From the NCBI RefSeq assembly GCF_914271485.1, contig NZ_CAJZAG010000010.1, positions 62,001 through 126,000 on the forward strand: a DNA stretch of 64,000 bases. The letters run 5' to 3'. Of the stretch, positions 44,382-53,091 are shown in pieces. The stretch's first letter is position 1; each line of letters begins with the position of its first letter. The notes below the pieces were generated by a model that was given only the letters and a program-made list of their open reading frames with translations, did no database searches and was not told the origin of the DNA. Source of the stretch: Cupriavidus pampae. GTDB taxonomy: Bacteria; Pseudomonadota; Gammaproteobacteria; Burkholderiales; Burkholderiaceae. A program made the translations under genes and the position numbers.

Positions 44382-44945
44382 TCAAAGCGGTGCGGGCACT
44401 TTTGCGGCCGGCGCCGCCGGTGCCGGAGCGGGCCCTGTCGGCTGCGCTCCGCCATACGCAAAATACTTCGCCTTCGCACCCTTGGCCCAGTAAGCCGTCG
44501 TGAACTGCTTACCATCGCGCCCGTACAACAACTCGATGCTGCCGTTGGCCGCCGCCCACTCGGCGTAGCCATTCTCCGCGCCGGGGTCCGTCTTGCGCTT
44601 CGACTCATAGCGTGCGTCGAGCTTCTTGGTCACGTCATCGAGCGCGGGCCGGTCGAACGTTAGCGTAATCAGTGCCACCGCATCCGACGCATCGCAGTTC
44701 ACGATCACGCGCGTGAGCCCCGGCAGGTTGAAGCGCTCGAGGTGCTTGACCTCGATGGCATCGCCACCCGCCCACGCCGCCTTGCCCGCGTTGACATGGT
44801 TCTGCGCATGCGTCAGACGCGCGCATTTGCTTACGCCGAGCTCGAGGCCCAACGGCGCGGCCGCCGGCGGCACGGGTTGTGCCAGCGCGGCGGGCGCCAC
44901 AGCGGTGGCAATCAGGAAAGCGGTGAAACGAAGAGCCTTGTGCAT
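44382..44945 (-). CDS. Secreted hypothetical protein, 187 aa
   Basis: Signal peptide MHKALRFTAFLIATAVAPAALAQ, then a globular region with two cysteines (SKCARLTH, VIVNCDASDA) likely to pair, and YESKRKTDPGAENGYAEWAAANG. A Pro/Ala-rich tail ends the protein. No family recognised. It converges on amiR with only 14 bp between the stops. The start is the methionine of the signal peptide; upstream in-frame sequence lies across the AT-richer promoter region. Confidence 0.75.
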   Translation of the reverse strand: MHKALRFTAFLIATAVAPAALAQPVPPAAAPLGLELGVSKCARLTHAQNHVNAGKAAWAGGDAIEVKHLERFNLPGLTRVIVNCDASDAVALITLTFDRPALDDVTKKLDARYESKRKTDPGAENGYAEWAAANGSIELLYGRDGKQFTTAYWAKGAKAKYFAYGGAQPTGPAPAPAAPAAKVPAPL

Positions 44946-45060
44946 CGGATGCGATCTGAAAAGAGTCTGCGCAATATTACGGCCTTTTCTGTCCGAAACT
45001 GAACCCGACCCTTGCCGATGCAACAAGCAATTGTTGCGATATGTTGCCGCGCCTTGGCTG

Positions 45061-45603
45061 TCAGGCCGCGTGTGCGCTCGCTTCGGCGTTGGCGGATTCG
45101 CCATCGCCCGGTCCGGCATAGAGCGGCTCGGCGGGATCGGTCGAGACCAGAAACTCCACACCCCAGGCCCGTCCGAACGCCATCAGATCGCGCCGCGAGA
45201 CATTGTGCTGGCGCTGCATCGTGGCCAACGCGGCGAAGAACAACCGCGAATGCAGCGACGGCAGCACGGTCACAATCTGCCTGGCGATGCCCGGCCCGAC
45301 ATTCCGGAACGTATGCGCCGCGCCACCCGGCACCGTCACCACATCGCCCGCGGAGGCGATGATCTCCTTGCCATCGACCTCGAACCGATACTTGCCCTGA
45401 ACAATCCGGAAGATCTCGGTCTGACGATGACGATGCGGCGGGGGGCCGAAGCCCGGCGCGTGGGTGGTATCGAGCATCTCGAGCACCCCGCCGGTGGTGG
45501 CGCCATCCACGCGGACCTTGAGTTCGAGGCCCATTTCGGGAATCTTCAGCGTCCGTCCGGCGGCGGTGTCGTCGGCGCGCGAAACTTCAAGTCGAAAGCC
45601 CAT
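45061..45603 (-). CDS. Cupin domain protein, 180 aa
   Basis: A single cupin barrel: motif 1 GPPPHRHRQTEIFRIVQGKYRF supplies two His and one Glu (HxHxxxxE), motif 2 AGDVVTVPGGAAHTFRN supplies the third His. A C-terminal helical extension mentions QRQHNVSRRDLMAFGRAWGVEF. Metal-binding dioxygenase, isomerase or sensor roles are all possible. It ends next to, and is oriented with, a LysR-type gene, giving no clear pathway. Confidence 0.82.
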   Translation of the reverse strand: MGFRLEVSRADDTAAGRTLKIPEMGLELKVRVDGATTGGVLEMLDTTHAPGFGPPPHRHRQTEIFRIVQGKYRFEVDGKEIIASAGDVVTVPGGAAHTFRNVGPGIARQIVTVLPSLHSRLFFAALATMQRQHNVSRRDLMAFGRAWGVEFLVSTDPAEPLYAGPGDGESANAEASAHAA

Positions 45604-45706
45604 GATTGTTACCTCCTTGAGTGCGGGAACCTCCGCACCTTCAGAGTACCGGCCGAGAATGAGACGAAAATGAGCCGGCGCGCGATATTGGCGCGATGTT
45701 GGCACG

Positions 45707-46597
45707 CTATCCCGGCGCGCTCTGCTTGACGCGCTCGATCAGACCCTCCGCGGCATTGGATAACCGCGCATTCCAGCGCCGGATCAACGAAATCGGATGC
45801 CGATATCCACCCGCCGGTAACCGCCGCGCCACCAGCCCGAGGTCCTTGACGAAGTCGAGCACATAACCCGGCAACACGGCGATGCCCATGCCTGATTTCA
45901 CCATCGCCAGCACCGACAGCACCGTGCCGACCTCGATGGCGGAGCGATAGCTCAAACCCCGCTGCCCGTACACGCGGTCAACCGTGCGACGTGTGCTGAA
46001 CGACGCGTGCATCGAGATATGTGGATACCGTGCGAGCACCTCCCACGTCAACGCGCGCTTGCGCGCGAGCGCATGGTCCGGCGTGCAGATTGCGTGGAGC
46101 GTTTCGTCGTAGAGATGCTCGATGGCGAGCTTCGGATGATCGGCCTCGATCGACACCAACCCAAAGTCGGCTTTGCCATTGACGACGTAGTCGATCGTCT
46201 CGTCCGTCGATAACTCGTGCAGGCCGATCTCGATGCCCGGATGCGCGGCATGAAACGCCGCCACCGGCTGCCGCAGCAGACCATAGGTCATCATCGGCGA
46301 CGCGGCCACGCGCACCTCGCCGCTTTCCAGATCGAGCAGCGTCTGCAGGCTGCGCTCGGCCGCGTCCATGGTGCCAAGCACCTCGCACACATAAACGTAG
46401 AGCTGATCGGCCAGCTGGGTCGGCAACACCTTGCGCGTGGTGCGCTCGAACAACCGTTGCCCGACCTTGGCCTCCATCTCCTGACAAATCTTGCTGACCG
46501 CGGACTGCGTCATATGGACGGTCTGCGACGCCGCGCTGAAGCTGCGCAGCTCGTAGACCACGCGAAACACGCGGAATTCGCGAAGCGTGAGGTTCAT
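45707..46597 (-). CDS. LysR family transcriptional regulator, 296 aa
   Basis: Winged helix at the N-terminus (FRVVYELRSFSAASQTVHMTQSAVSKICQEME) - recognition helix TQSAVSKICQEMEAKVG - followed by a PBP2-type effector domain (LHELSTDETIDYVVNGKADFGLV, GTVLSVLAMVKSGMGIAVLPGYV). Its target is not evident: it lies between the cupin gene and the methionine aminopeptidase pair, all on the minus strand with short gaps. Confidence 0.9.
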   Translation of the reverse strand: MNLTLREFRVFRVVYELRSFSAASQTVHMTQSAVSKICQEMEAKVGQRLFERTTRKVLPTQLADQLYVYVCEVLGTMDAAERSLQTLLDLESGEVRVAASPMMTYGLLRQPVAAFHAAHPGIEIGLHELSTDETIDYVVNGKADFGLVSIEADHPKLAIEHLYDETLHAICTPDHALARKRALTWEVLARYPHISMHASFSTRRTVDRVYGQRGLSYRSAIEVGTVLSVLAMVKSGMGIAVLPGYVLDFVKDLGLVARRLPAGGYRHPISLIRRWNARLSNAAEGLIERVKQSAPG

Positions 46598-46608
46598 GGC
46601 GGGATGAA

Positions 46609-47379
46609 CTACTGATGCGGGATGCGTTCGTCCGAACGCAGAGTCAGAACGCGAACGCCATTTCCCGTGACAGCCACCGTGTGCTCGAACTGGGCGGACA
46701 GTCGCCCATCGCGGGTCACCACGGTCCAGCCGTCGTCCTCGGTAAACACCGCATGCCGCCCCTGGTTGATCATCGGTTCGATGGTGAAGACCATCCCTTC
46801 GCGCAGCGTCAGGCCGGTATGCGGCTTTCCCCAATGCAGGACCTCTGGCGGCTCATGCATCTCGCGCCCGATGCCGTGTCCGCAATACTCCTTCACAACC
46901 GAGTAGCCGCTTCTGCGCGCATGCGTCTCGATCGCATGGCCTACATCCCCAAGTCGCGCGCCCGGACGGACCGCCTGTATTCCCTTCCACATCGCTTCGT
47001 ACGTTGCCTGCACGAGTCGCTTCGCGGCTGGAGAGACCTCGCCGACAAGGTACGTCTTGCTGGAGTCCGCGATAAAGCCGTTCTTCTCCAACGTGATATC
47101 GAAGTTCACGATGTCGCCGTCCCGCAAGATTTCCGCCGTTGATGGAACGCCGTGGCACACCACGTTGTTGCAGGACGCATTCAGGGCGTAAGCGTATCCG
47201 TACTGCCCTTTGCTGGCCGGACGAGCGTCGAGATCATTCACGATGAAGCTATCCACGAGGTCGTTGACCTGCATGGTGGACATGCCAGCGAGGTCGAAGC
47301 GATCCAGATACGCGAACACGTCCGCCAGCAGCTTCCCCGACTCGGCCATCAGGGCGATTTCCTCGGGTCGCTTCGTCAC
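46609..47379 (-). CDS. map: Type I methionine aminopeptidase, second copy linked to a ParD-like gene
   Basis: 256-residue M24A peptidase. The dinuclear metal ligands are visible: Asp in NFDITLEKNG, Asp in GFIADSSKT, His in GHGIGREMHE, Glu in FTIEPMIN and Glu in AQFEHTVAV. It removes N-terminal Met. The housekeeping map gene usually sits by rpsB, so this is probably an accessory copy. The start is GTG and overlaps the stop of the ParD-like gene (GTGA), so it is translated only with that gene. Confidence 0.9.
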   Translation of the reverse strand: MTKRPEEIALMAESGKLLADVFAYLDRFDLAGMSTMQVNDLVDSFIVNDLDARPASKGQYGYAYALNASCNNVVCHGVPSTAEILRDGDIVNFDITLEKNGFIADSSKTYLVGEVSPAAKRLVQATYEAMWKGIQAVRPGARLGDVGHAIETHARRSGYSVVKEYCGHGIGREMHEPPEVLHWGKPHTGLTLREGMVFTIEPMINQGRHAVFTEDDGWTVVTRDGRLSAQFEHTVAVTGNGVRVLTLRSDERIPHQ

Positions 47380-47600
47380 GCCGAAGCCACCTTCAGATGT
47401 TCCGGTGCTACCCCTGCCGCGCGCAATTCACGCGCAACGATCTCATTGAAGCTTTGCGTGGGATTTGTCTCGCACAGCATGCCGATCTTCAACCAGAAGG
47501 CGGCTTGCGCGTTGATGGACCGGCACGACACGCCGCTCGCTTTCCGCAGCTGGTCGTGCAACTCGTCGTCGATGTTCACGATGCCCATGATTTCTTCCAT
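47376..47600 (-). CDS. ParD-like antitoxin-family protein, 74 aa
   Basis: Small ribbon-helix-helix-type protein: MGIVNIDDELHDQLRKASGVSCRSINAQAAFWLKIGM is the DNA-binding/dimer part, written here in pieces as IVNIDDELHDQLRKAS and SRSINAQAAFW-like SCRSINAQAAFWLKIG. It matches the ParD-like family (antitoxin type, no ParE partner). Its partner here is a methionine aminopeptidase. An inverted repeat overlaps its start codon, suiting autoregulation. A second ATG four codons in is possible. Confidence 0.8.
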   Translation of the reverse strand: MEEIMGIVNIDDELHDQLRKASGVSCRSINAQAAFWLKIGMLCETNPTQSFNEIVARELRAAGVAPEHLKVASA

Positions 47601-47614
47601 ATATGAAACATATA
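47600..47614. promoter_or_regulatory. TATATG-AAA-CATATA dyad at the ParD-like start
   Basis: Perfect 6-bp arms around AAA, overlapping the first base of the start codon, within a longer AT-rich stretch that repeats CATAT three times (47597-47627). The strong drop in GC and the position suggest promoter plus operator bound by the ParD-like protein. Confidence 0.5.
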
Positions 47615-47651
47615 CGAATCATATAATGAAGCCCCGCCACGGCGCAAGCGG

Positions 47652-48449
47652 CTACGCCAGCTTCTTGCTTGCCGCCTTCCGCTCGAAGAACCGCGTCATA
47701 TACGCATCGGGCTCCGGCCCCGCATACGATTCGCCGAACATCGCGATGCTCGTCTTGAGCCCCCGCTCGATCGATGGGTCTTCCCACGCGCGCAACAGGG
47801 CCTTCTGCGTGCGCATCGCGACCGGGCCGCCTTCGAGCAATTCGCCGACGGTGTGCGCGATGGCATCGTCGAGCTTGCGGTTCTCCACCACCTCGTTGAG
47901 GAAGCCCCATGCCTGAGCGCGCGTCGCGTCGATCGACGCGCCGGTCAGCAGCAGCCAGCGCGTATTGCCCTCGCCGATCAGCCGCGACAGCAGGTTGGCG
48001 TGAATCACTGACGGAATCCCGATGCGCACTTCCGGCATCGCGAAATGCGCATCGGTGTCGGCGATGCGAATGTCCGCCGCCGCGGCTAACTCCAGCCCGC
48101 CGCCCATGCACCAGCCCGACAGCCGTGCGATCGTCGGGACGGGGAAGTCACGCACGGCTTCGCACAGGTCATGGAGCCGCGTGATGAATGCCACGGCCGT
48201 GTCGGGCTGTAGCTTCGCCAGCTCCTTGATATTGGCGCCACCGATGAATGCCTTGTCGCCGGTGCCACGCAGCACCAGCACGCGGATGTCGGCGTTGCGC
48301 GCGAGCGCGCGTAGGGTGCGCGTGAACTCGACGATGGTGTCCGAGTCGAGGATGTTCAGCGAGGTGCCATTGGCAATCTGTAGCGTGGCCACGCCACGAT
48401 CGTCGATATCGAGGGTCAGGTGTCGGAGGTCTTGCATATCGAAGCTCAT
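47652..48449 (-). CDS. Enoyl-CoA hydratase/isomerase family protein, 265 aa
   Basis: Crotonase fold: oxyanion-hole segments GDKAFIGGANIKEL and SGWCMGGGLELAAAADIRIA, then AMPEVRIGIPSVIHANLLSRLIG. The Glu pair of hydratases is only partly conserved, so isomerase or hydrolase activity is also possible. Coupled by ATGA to the CaiB-type gene, forming a Bug-CaiB-crotonase operon for uptake and CoA-dependent breakdown of a carboxylate. Confidence 0.88.
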   Translation of the reverse strand: MSFDMQDLRHLTLDIDDRGVATLQIANGTSLNILDSDTIVEFTRTLRALARNADIRVLVLRGTGDKAFIGGANIKELAKLQPDTAVAFITRLHDLCEAVRDFPVPTIARLSGWCMGGGLELAAAADIRIADTDAHFAMPEVRIGIPSVIHANLLSRLIGEGNTRWLLLTGASIDATRAQAWGFLNEVVENRKLDDAIAHTVGELLEGGPVAMRTQKALLRAWEDPSIERGLKTSIAMFGESYAGPEPDAYMTRFFERKAASKKLA

Positions 48450-49585
48450 TCGGTAGGGGTACGCGGCGGCAGTGCCGGCGCCGGTTGCGCAACTGATGTA
48501 GCGGCCGGCGAGCGGAAGCGCGCGGCCACGTGACGCTGGTGTGGATCACGTTCGTCGAAGAAATCCACCGCGCGCAGTTGTGGATCGTCGAGTAGGTCCT
48601 CGACGCGGTTGACGCGCGCGCACGGGATATCGGCCGACTCGAGCAACGCCAGCCATGCTTCGCTGGTGCGCGTGACCAGCACCTCGGCAAGGTATCCGTA
48701 GATCGTGTCGTAGTTGTCCGCGCGTGCGGCAGCGGTCTGGAAGCGCGCGTCGGCCTCGAACGTCGGCAACTCGCCGATCGCCTCGAAGAACGCGCGCCAG
48801 TGCTTGTCGTTGTAGACCACGGCGGCGATATAGCCGTCCTGGGTGCGATACGGGCGGCGATACGGCGTCAGCAGCCGGCTATAGCCCATCGGCCCCGCTG
48901 GCGGCTCGAACGAAGCGCCACCGAGGTGATCGCCCAGCACGAACGCCGCGATCGTCTCGAACATCGACACGCGCACGAAGTCGCCTTCGCCGGTTTGCTG
49001 ACGGCGATACAGCGCGGCAAGAATCGCGTGTGCCGCGGTCAGCCCAGTCACGCGGTCCGCGATCAGCGTGGGCACGTACTGCGGCGCGCCGCCGGTCTGG
49101 CGCGCGAACAGATCGGCCAGCCCGGTCTGGGCCTGAATCACGTCATCGTAGGCCGCGCGGCCGTGCAGCGGGCCGCCTTCGGCGTAGCCAGTCAGCTCGG
49201 CATAGACGATCGAGGGATGCAGCACGCGCACCGATGCCTCATCGAGCCCGAGCCGACGCATGGCCTGTGGCCGCACGTTGTGCACGAGCACATCAAACCC
49301 GGGCAGCATCGCGCGCAACGTCTCCTGATCGTCGGGGCGCTTGAGATCCAGCACCAGCGACTGCTTCCCTTGATTCGCGTGCAGGAACATCGCGCCCATG
49401 CCCGGCTCGCGCTTGGCACCCGCGTGACGCATGACGTCGCCTTCGGGCGGCTCCACCTTGACCACTTCCGCGCCGTAGTCGGCAAGGATCTGCGTGCAGA
49501 CCGGGCCCATGATCACCGACGTCAGGTCCAGCACGCGCACGCCAGCCAACGGTCCGGCGCGCTGCTTGTCACTGCCTTGTGTCAT
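48446..49585 (-). CDS. CaiB/BaiF family CoA-transferase, 379 aa
   Basis: Type III CoA-transferase: GVRVLDLTSVIMGPVCTQILADYGAEVVKVE at the start (diagnostic piece GPVCTQILADYGAEVVKVE), SLVLDLKRP, and the catalytic Asp in AAYDDVIQAQTGL. It should activate a carboxylic acid using an acyl-CoA donor. ATGA overlaps tie it to the Bug binding protein upstream and the crotonase downstream. Confidence 0.92.
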   Translation of the reverse strand: MTQGSDKQRAGPLAGVRVLDLTSVIMGPVCTQILADYGAEVVKVEPPEGDVMRHAGAKREPGMGAMFLHANQGKQSLVLDLKRPDDQETLRAMLPGFDVLVHNVRPQAMRRLGLDEASVRVLHPSIVYAELTGYAEGGPLHGRAAYDDVIQAQTGLADLFARQTGGAPQYVPTLIADRVTGLTAAHAILAALYRRQQTGEGDFVRVSMFETIAAFVLGDHLGGASFEPPAGPMGYSRLLTPYRRPYRTQDGYIAAVVYNDKHWRAFFEAIGELPTFEADARFQTAAARADNYDTIYGYLAEVLVTRTSEAWLALLESADIPCARVNRVEDLLDDPQLRAVDFFDERDPHQRHVAARFRSPAATSVAQPAPALPPRTPTE

Positions 49586-50538
49586 TGCTGCTCCACACCA
49601 GCCTTGGTCGCGCGCGATACCCAGATGTCGCGCTGCGCCACGGCAAATGCCGCATGCTCCTTCGGCGAGTTGGGGCTGGCCACCATGCCCAGCGTCGCGA
49701 GCTTCTCGGCCACCTGCGGCCGCGCCAGCGCAGCATTGACGGCCTTGTTCCAGCGCTCGACGATCGCCGGCGGCGTGCCGGCCGGCGCGGCCAGGCCCAC
49801 CCACACCACGAGGTCGAAGTCCTTGTAGCCGGCCTCCGCCATGGTCGGCACGTTGGGCAGTTCGGGCAGACGCTTCGGCGTGGTGATCGCCAGGCCGCTG
49901 AGCTTGCCCGCGCGCAGGAAGCTCATAACCACCGAGGTATCGGCCAGCATGTAGTCGATCTGGCTACCCAACAGATCCGTCACCGCAGGCGGCTGGCTCT
50001 TGTAGGGGATGGCATCGGACGGCGCATGCGCGATTGTCGAAAACGTCGCGGCCGCGATCTGCGCGGAGCCGCTGCCATAGCCGTAGCGCAGCTGGTTCTT
50101 CTGCGCGTACGCCGACAGATCCTTCGCGGACTTGTAAGGGGCATCAGGACGCGTCACCAACACCATCGGAATCGTCGCGATGCGCGACACATGCACAAAG
50201 TCTTTCACCGGGTCGTAGCCCGGCTGCTTGTACAGCGCACCAATACCCGAATGCGTGGCGCTGCTGGTCAGCAGCAGCGTGTAACCATCTGCAGCGGACT
50301 TCGCGACGTAGCTCGAACCAATGATGCCATTCGCACCGGGCCGGTTGTCGACCACGATGGTCCCCAGCGATTCGCGCACTTCCTCCGCAATGATCCGCGC
50401 CGCGGTGTCAGACGCGCTACCCGCGCTGAATGGCACCACCAGCTTGATCGGCTTGTTCGGATACGCATCACCCTGCGACCACGCAGGCTGAACAAACACC
50501 GCCGACAAAACCGCGGCAGCGAGAAAGGCTTTCTTCAT
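49582..50538 (-). CDS. Bug/TctC-type tripartite tricarboxylate binding protein, 318 aa
   Basis: Periplasmic binding protein with signal peptide ending AWSQG and the family pattern YPNKPIKLVVPFSAGSASD, IVVDNRPGANGIIGSSYVAK, DGYTLLLTSSATHS. No TctA/TctB membrane genes are adjacent, usual for the many orphan Bug proteins of Burkholderiales. First gene of the CaiB-crotonase operon, so it may capture or sense the carboxylate they metabolise. Confidence 0.92.
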   Translation of the reverse strand: MKKAFLAAAVLSAVFVQPAWSQGDAYPNKPIKLVVPFSAGSASDTAARIIAEEVRESLGTIVVDNRPGANGIIGSSYVAKSAADGYTLLLTSSATHSGIGALYKQPGYDPVKDFVHVSRIATIPMVLVTRPDAPYKSAKDLSAYAQKNQLRYGYGSGSAQIAAATFSTIAHAPSDAIPYKSQPPAVTDLLGSQIDYMLADTSVVMSFLRAGKLSGLAITTPKRLPELPNVPTMAEAGYKDFDLVVWVGLAAPAGTPPAIVERWNKAVNAALARPQVAEKLATLGMVASPNSPKEHAAFAVAQRDIWVSRATKAGVEQQ

Positions 50539-50601
50539 GGCATGTCTCCGTATAGATCTTCTTGCTCTGATGGAGTCATGCTAAGCGCACGGCAATGATG
50601 C

Positions 50602-50823
50602 TTACAAGCGAATGGTTCTCATAGATTTATCGTGGAATGGAATGAATCTGCCGGCCGTCGGTGAGCGCTTGTTGAACGTACTACGAGCGACCAACGCGCA
50701 AACTGCCAGTGTTCCGGCCAGTACGCCGAGGGACGACGAGGTGTGGCCGTGAGATGAGAATCCCGTCGCGAAGGCGACGGCGGCCGTTTCCAGCTTGCGA
50801 CCTAGGTTGTTGTTGCGTGTCAT
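50602..50823 (-). CDS. Possible small membrane protein, 73 aa
   Basis: The 359-bp gap between the Bug gene and the isochorismatase-like hydrolase contains one open frame starting MTRNNNLGRKLETAAVAFAT with a hydrophobic stretch SLGVLAGTLAVCALVA and a basic tail. A weak AAGGG site lies upstream. Nothing in it is recognisable; it could be a short single-span protein or chance. Otherwise I see nothing in this gap. Confidence 0.35.
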   Translation of the reverse strand: MTRNNNLGRKLETAAVAFATGFSSHGHTSSSLGVLAGTLAVCALVARSTFNKRSPTAGRFIPFHDKSMRTIRL

Positions 50824-50897
50824 AGCGTTTGCCGCCCTTCGCGTGCGCTCATCAAAGGGTGGCGCGACTTTCCATGCCGCGCCACCGATCGTGGATA

Positions 50898-51596
50898 TCA
50901 GTACTCGGTCACCGGAGCGTGGATGGGTGCAATCGATTGGTGCGGGGTCTGGGTACGCTGGGCGGCCTTGTGGACCATCGTGTAGGCGTAATCGATGCCC
51001 ATGCCATAGGCGCCCGAGTGTTCCTTGGCCAGACCCGTCACGGCGTCGTACGTTTCCTTGTTCTTCCAGTCGCGTTGCCACTCGAGCAGGACCTGCTGCC
51101 AGGTGACCGGCACCACGCCGGCCTGGATCATGCGCTGCATGGCGTAGTCGTGCGCTTCCTTGGTGGTGCCTCCCGAGGCGTCGGCCACCATGTAGATCTC
51201 GTAGTCGCCTTCCAGCATGGCGCTCAGGGCGAACGTCGTGTTGCAGACTTCGGTCCACAGACCCGCCACGACGATTTTCTTGCGGCCGTTCGCGGCCAGC
51301 GCGTCGCGCACCTTCTGGTCATCCCACGAGTTCATCGAGGTGCGTTCAAGCGTCTGCTTGCCTGGGAACACGTCTAGCAGTTCGGGGTAGGTGTAGCCGG
51401 AGAACGAATCGCTTTCCACGGTGGTGATGGTGGTCGGCACGTCGAAGATCTTCGCTGCCTTGGCCAGGCCCACGGCGTTGTTCTTCATGGTCTGGCGGTC
51501 CATCGACTGCACACCGAAGGCCATCTGGGGTTGATGGTCGATGAAGATCAGTTGGCTGTTGCGCGGGGTCAGGACTTGCAGCTTGGCGTTCGACAT
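50898..51596 (-). CDS. Isochorismatase-like cysteine hydrolase (YcaC-type), 232 aa
   Basis: Alpha/beta hydrolase of the isochorismatase-like group: Asp20 in LIFIDHQPQM and nucleophile Cys118 in GLWTEVCNTT, with the Thr/cis-peptide region VADASGGTTKEAHDYAMQRM. YcaC-like members hydrolyse unknown amides or act as octameric proteins without a defined substrate. A GGAGAGA ribosome-binding site precedes MSNAKLQV. Monocistronic; AT-rich promoter region follows upstream. Confidence 0.88.
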   Translation of the reverse strand: MSNAKLQVLTPRNSQLIFIDHQPQMAFGVQSMDRQTMKNNAVGLAKAAKIFDVPTTITTVESDSFSGYTYPELLDVFPGKQTLERTSMNSWDDQKVRDALAANGRKKIVVAGLWTEVCNTTFALSAMLEGDYEIYMVADASGGTTKEAHDYAMQRMIQAGVVPVTWQQVLLEWQRDWKNKETYDAVTGLAKEHSGAYGMGIDYAYTMVHKAAQRTQTPHQSIAPIHAPVTEY

Positions 51597-51792
51597 GGTT
51601 CTCTCCGGAATAAAAAAGTACTTCAATAAGTTTGGGGTTATGTTGGACGGCGCTGGCTTCGCTTTGTTTGCCTGACTGCGTTGCCGCGCTGTCCATGTGC
51701 TGAACTATAGCGATCGCCGACCCGGAGAAGGTCGGCTATCGCTGTCATAGTTATTCAAAATAATTGAATATTCGTCACATCGTTTCAAGCGA

Positions 51793-52455
51793 TCAGCCGT
51801 ACACGATCTCCGGCGTCCATGCGTCTTGCGGTTCCGCGTGCAGCTGCCAGAATGCATCGGCTACCGCCCGCGTATGGACGGAGTCCGGGCTGACCAGCGT
51901 GCTGACGGTCACCGCGGCAAGGTGGATCCCGCGCGCCTGCATCGGTTCGAACAAGGCCAGCGCAGCGGCACGCAAGCCCGCTTTGCCAGTGCTGAGCGTC
52001 AGGAACTGCGGCGAAGGCTGAATGCCCAGCCCCCCGCCCGTGACCAGAATGCTTCCACCACCGTTATGCTCGATGGCCTCCCCCGCGGCGCCAATCGCAG
52101 CGAGCGCGCTCGTGATATTCACGTGAACGTCCGAGACCAGCGAGGCGACCGTCTCGTCCTCGAGCGTGCGCGTTTGCAGCTCACCATCGGCGCTGTAATG
52201 CAGCACGCCTGCGTTGTAGTGCAGCACCGTCAGCCTTTCGCGATAACGCTGGACCAGCGCCGCAACCGAGAATGGATCGGCCGCATCCACGGTCTCGAAC
52301 GCGATATCGCCGATGCCGGCTGCCTCCGCATGCGCACGCAGCCGCGCCGGGTTACGCGAAGCCACCACGATGCGGTAGCCCTCGCGCGCGAAGCGCTCGG
52401 CCGTGGCCAGACCGATGCCCGGTCCGGAGCCGATTTGCAGAAAGGTCTTGGTCAT
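51793..52455 (-). CDS. Atypical SDR-like protein lacking the catalytic Ser/Tyr, 220 aa
   Basis: Rossmann-fold SDR with GSGPGIG at 9-15 and HYNAGVL at 79-85, but the YxxxK position reads LSTGK: Leu154 replaces Tyr, Lys158 stays, and the region where the catalytic Ser should be is GGGLGIQ. It may bind NAD(P)H without classical reduction, or use another residue. It follows the VOC gene by 15 bp, so the pair is probably co-transcribed and controlled by the divergent LysR regulator. Confidence 0.85.
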   Translation of the reverse strand: MTKTFLQIGSGPGIGLATAERFAREGYRIVVASRNPARLRAHAEAAGIGDIAFETVDAADPFSVAALVQRYRERLTVLHYNAGVLHYSADGELQTRTLEDETVASLVSDVHVNITSALAAIGAAGEAIEHNGGGSILVTGGGLGIQPSPQFLTLSTGKAGLRAAALALFEPMQARGIHLAAVTVSTLVSPDSVHTRAVADAFWQLHAEPQDAWTPEIVYG

Positions 52456-52470
52456 GTCGATCTCCCGGAA

Positions 52471-52932
52471 TCAAGCCACAACATCAGCGAGTTCGATCAG
52501 GTTGCCGAACGGGTCGGCAATAAACGCGAGCCTGCGGCCGATCACGGGCAGCTCGAACGGTTCGGTCACGATCTGCACACCACGACGACGCAGCTCGGCG
52601 ACCGTGGCATCCATCTCGTCGACGTTGATGCAGAAGTGGTGGTAGCCAGCCAGACGCAGACTGTCGCCGAGATCGCTATACGTGGGCTTCGGGATCGGCA
52701 GCGGTTCCCCATCGCCAAGAATCTCGATGAAGAACTCATTGTCATTGGCGGGTGCCAGATAGGCCAGCCGCTGATCGGCATAGGTCCAGCGATGGGCCAC
52801 GCGAAAGTCGAGCATTTCGGTGTACCACTGCACCGCGATATCGAAGCTCGGCACGCGCACGGCGACATGGTGGCCCTTCATTGAAGCGAGTGGGCTGCTG
52901 GTGTTCTCAGCGGGAAGGTTGACGACGGACAT
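52471..52932 (-). CDS. VOC superfamily (glyoxalase/bleomycin-resistance-type) protein, 153 aa
   Basis: Single VOC module: first metal-ligand region KGHHVAVRVPSFDIAVQWYTE, central GYHHFCINVDEMDATVAEL and terminal Glu in DPFGNLIELADV. Enzymes of this kind are dioxygenases, epimerases or lyases. It leads the VOC-SDR pair, divergent from the LysR gene. The first ATG gives a 17-residue tail before the domain; an internal ATG at MKGHH is the alternative. Confidence 0.87.
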   Translation of the reverse strand: MSVVNLPAENTSSPLASMKGHHVAVRVPSFDIAVQWYTEMLDFRVAHRWTYADQRLAYLAPANDNEFFIEILGDGEPLPIPKPTYSDLGDSLRLAGYHHFCINVDEMDATVAELRRRGVQIVTEPFELPVIGRRLAFIADPFGNLIELADVVA

Positions 52933-53091
52933 GGTGTGACTCCTCGGCGTTGATCGTTTTGCAGTCGCGTCAGTGCGACTGCGGTGGTCGAAGAGTAGGT
53001 CCGCGGGCGCCGCTTGAGAATCGACGCACGGTTGTTGGAATATGAGCTACAGGTTCATAATCGACGCGTCTTGTTCCCGCCGATCCATGCC

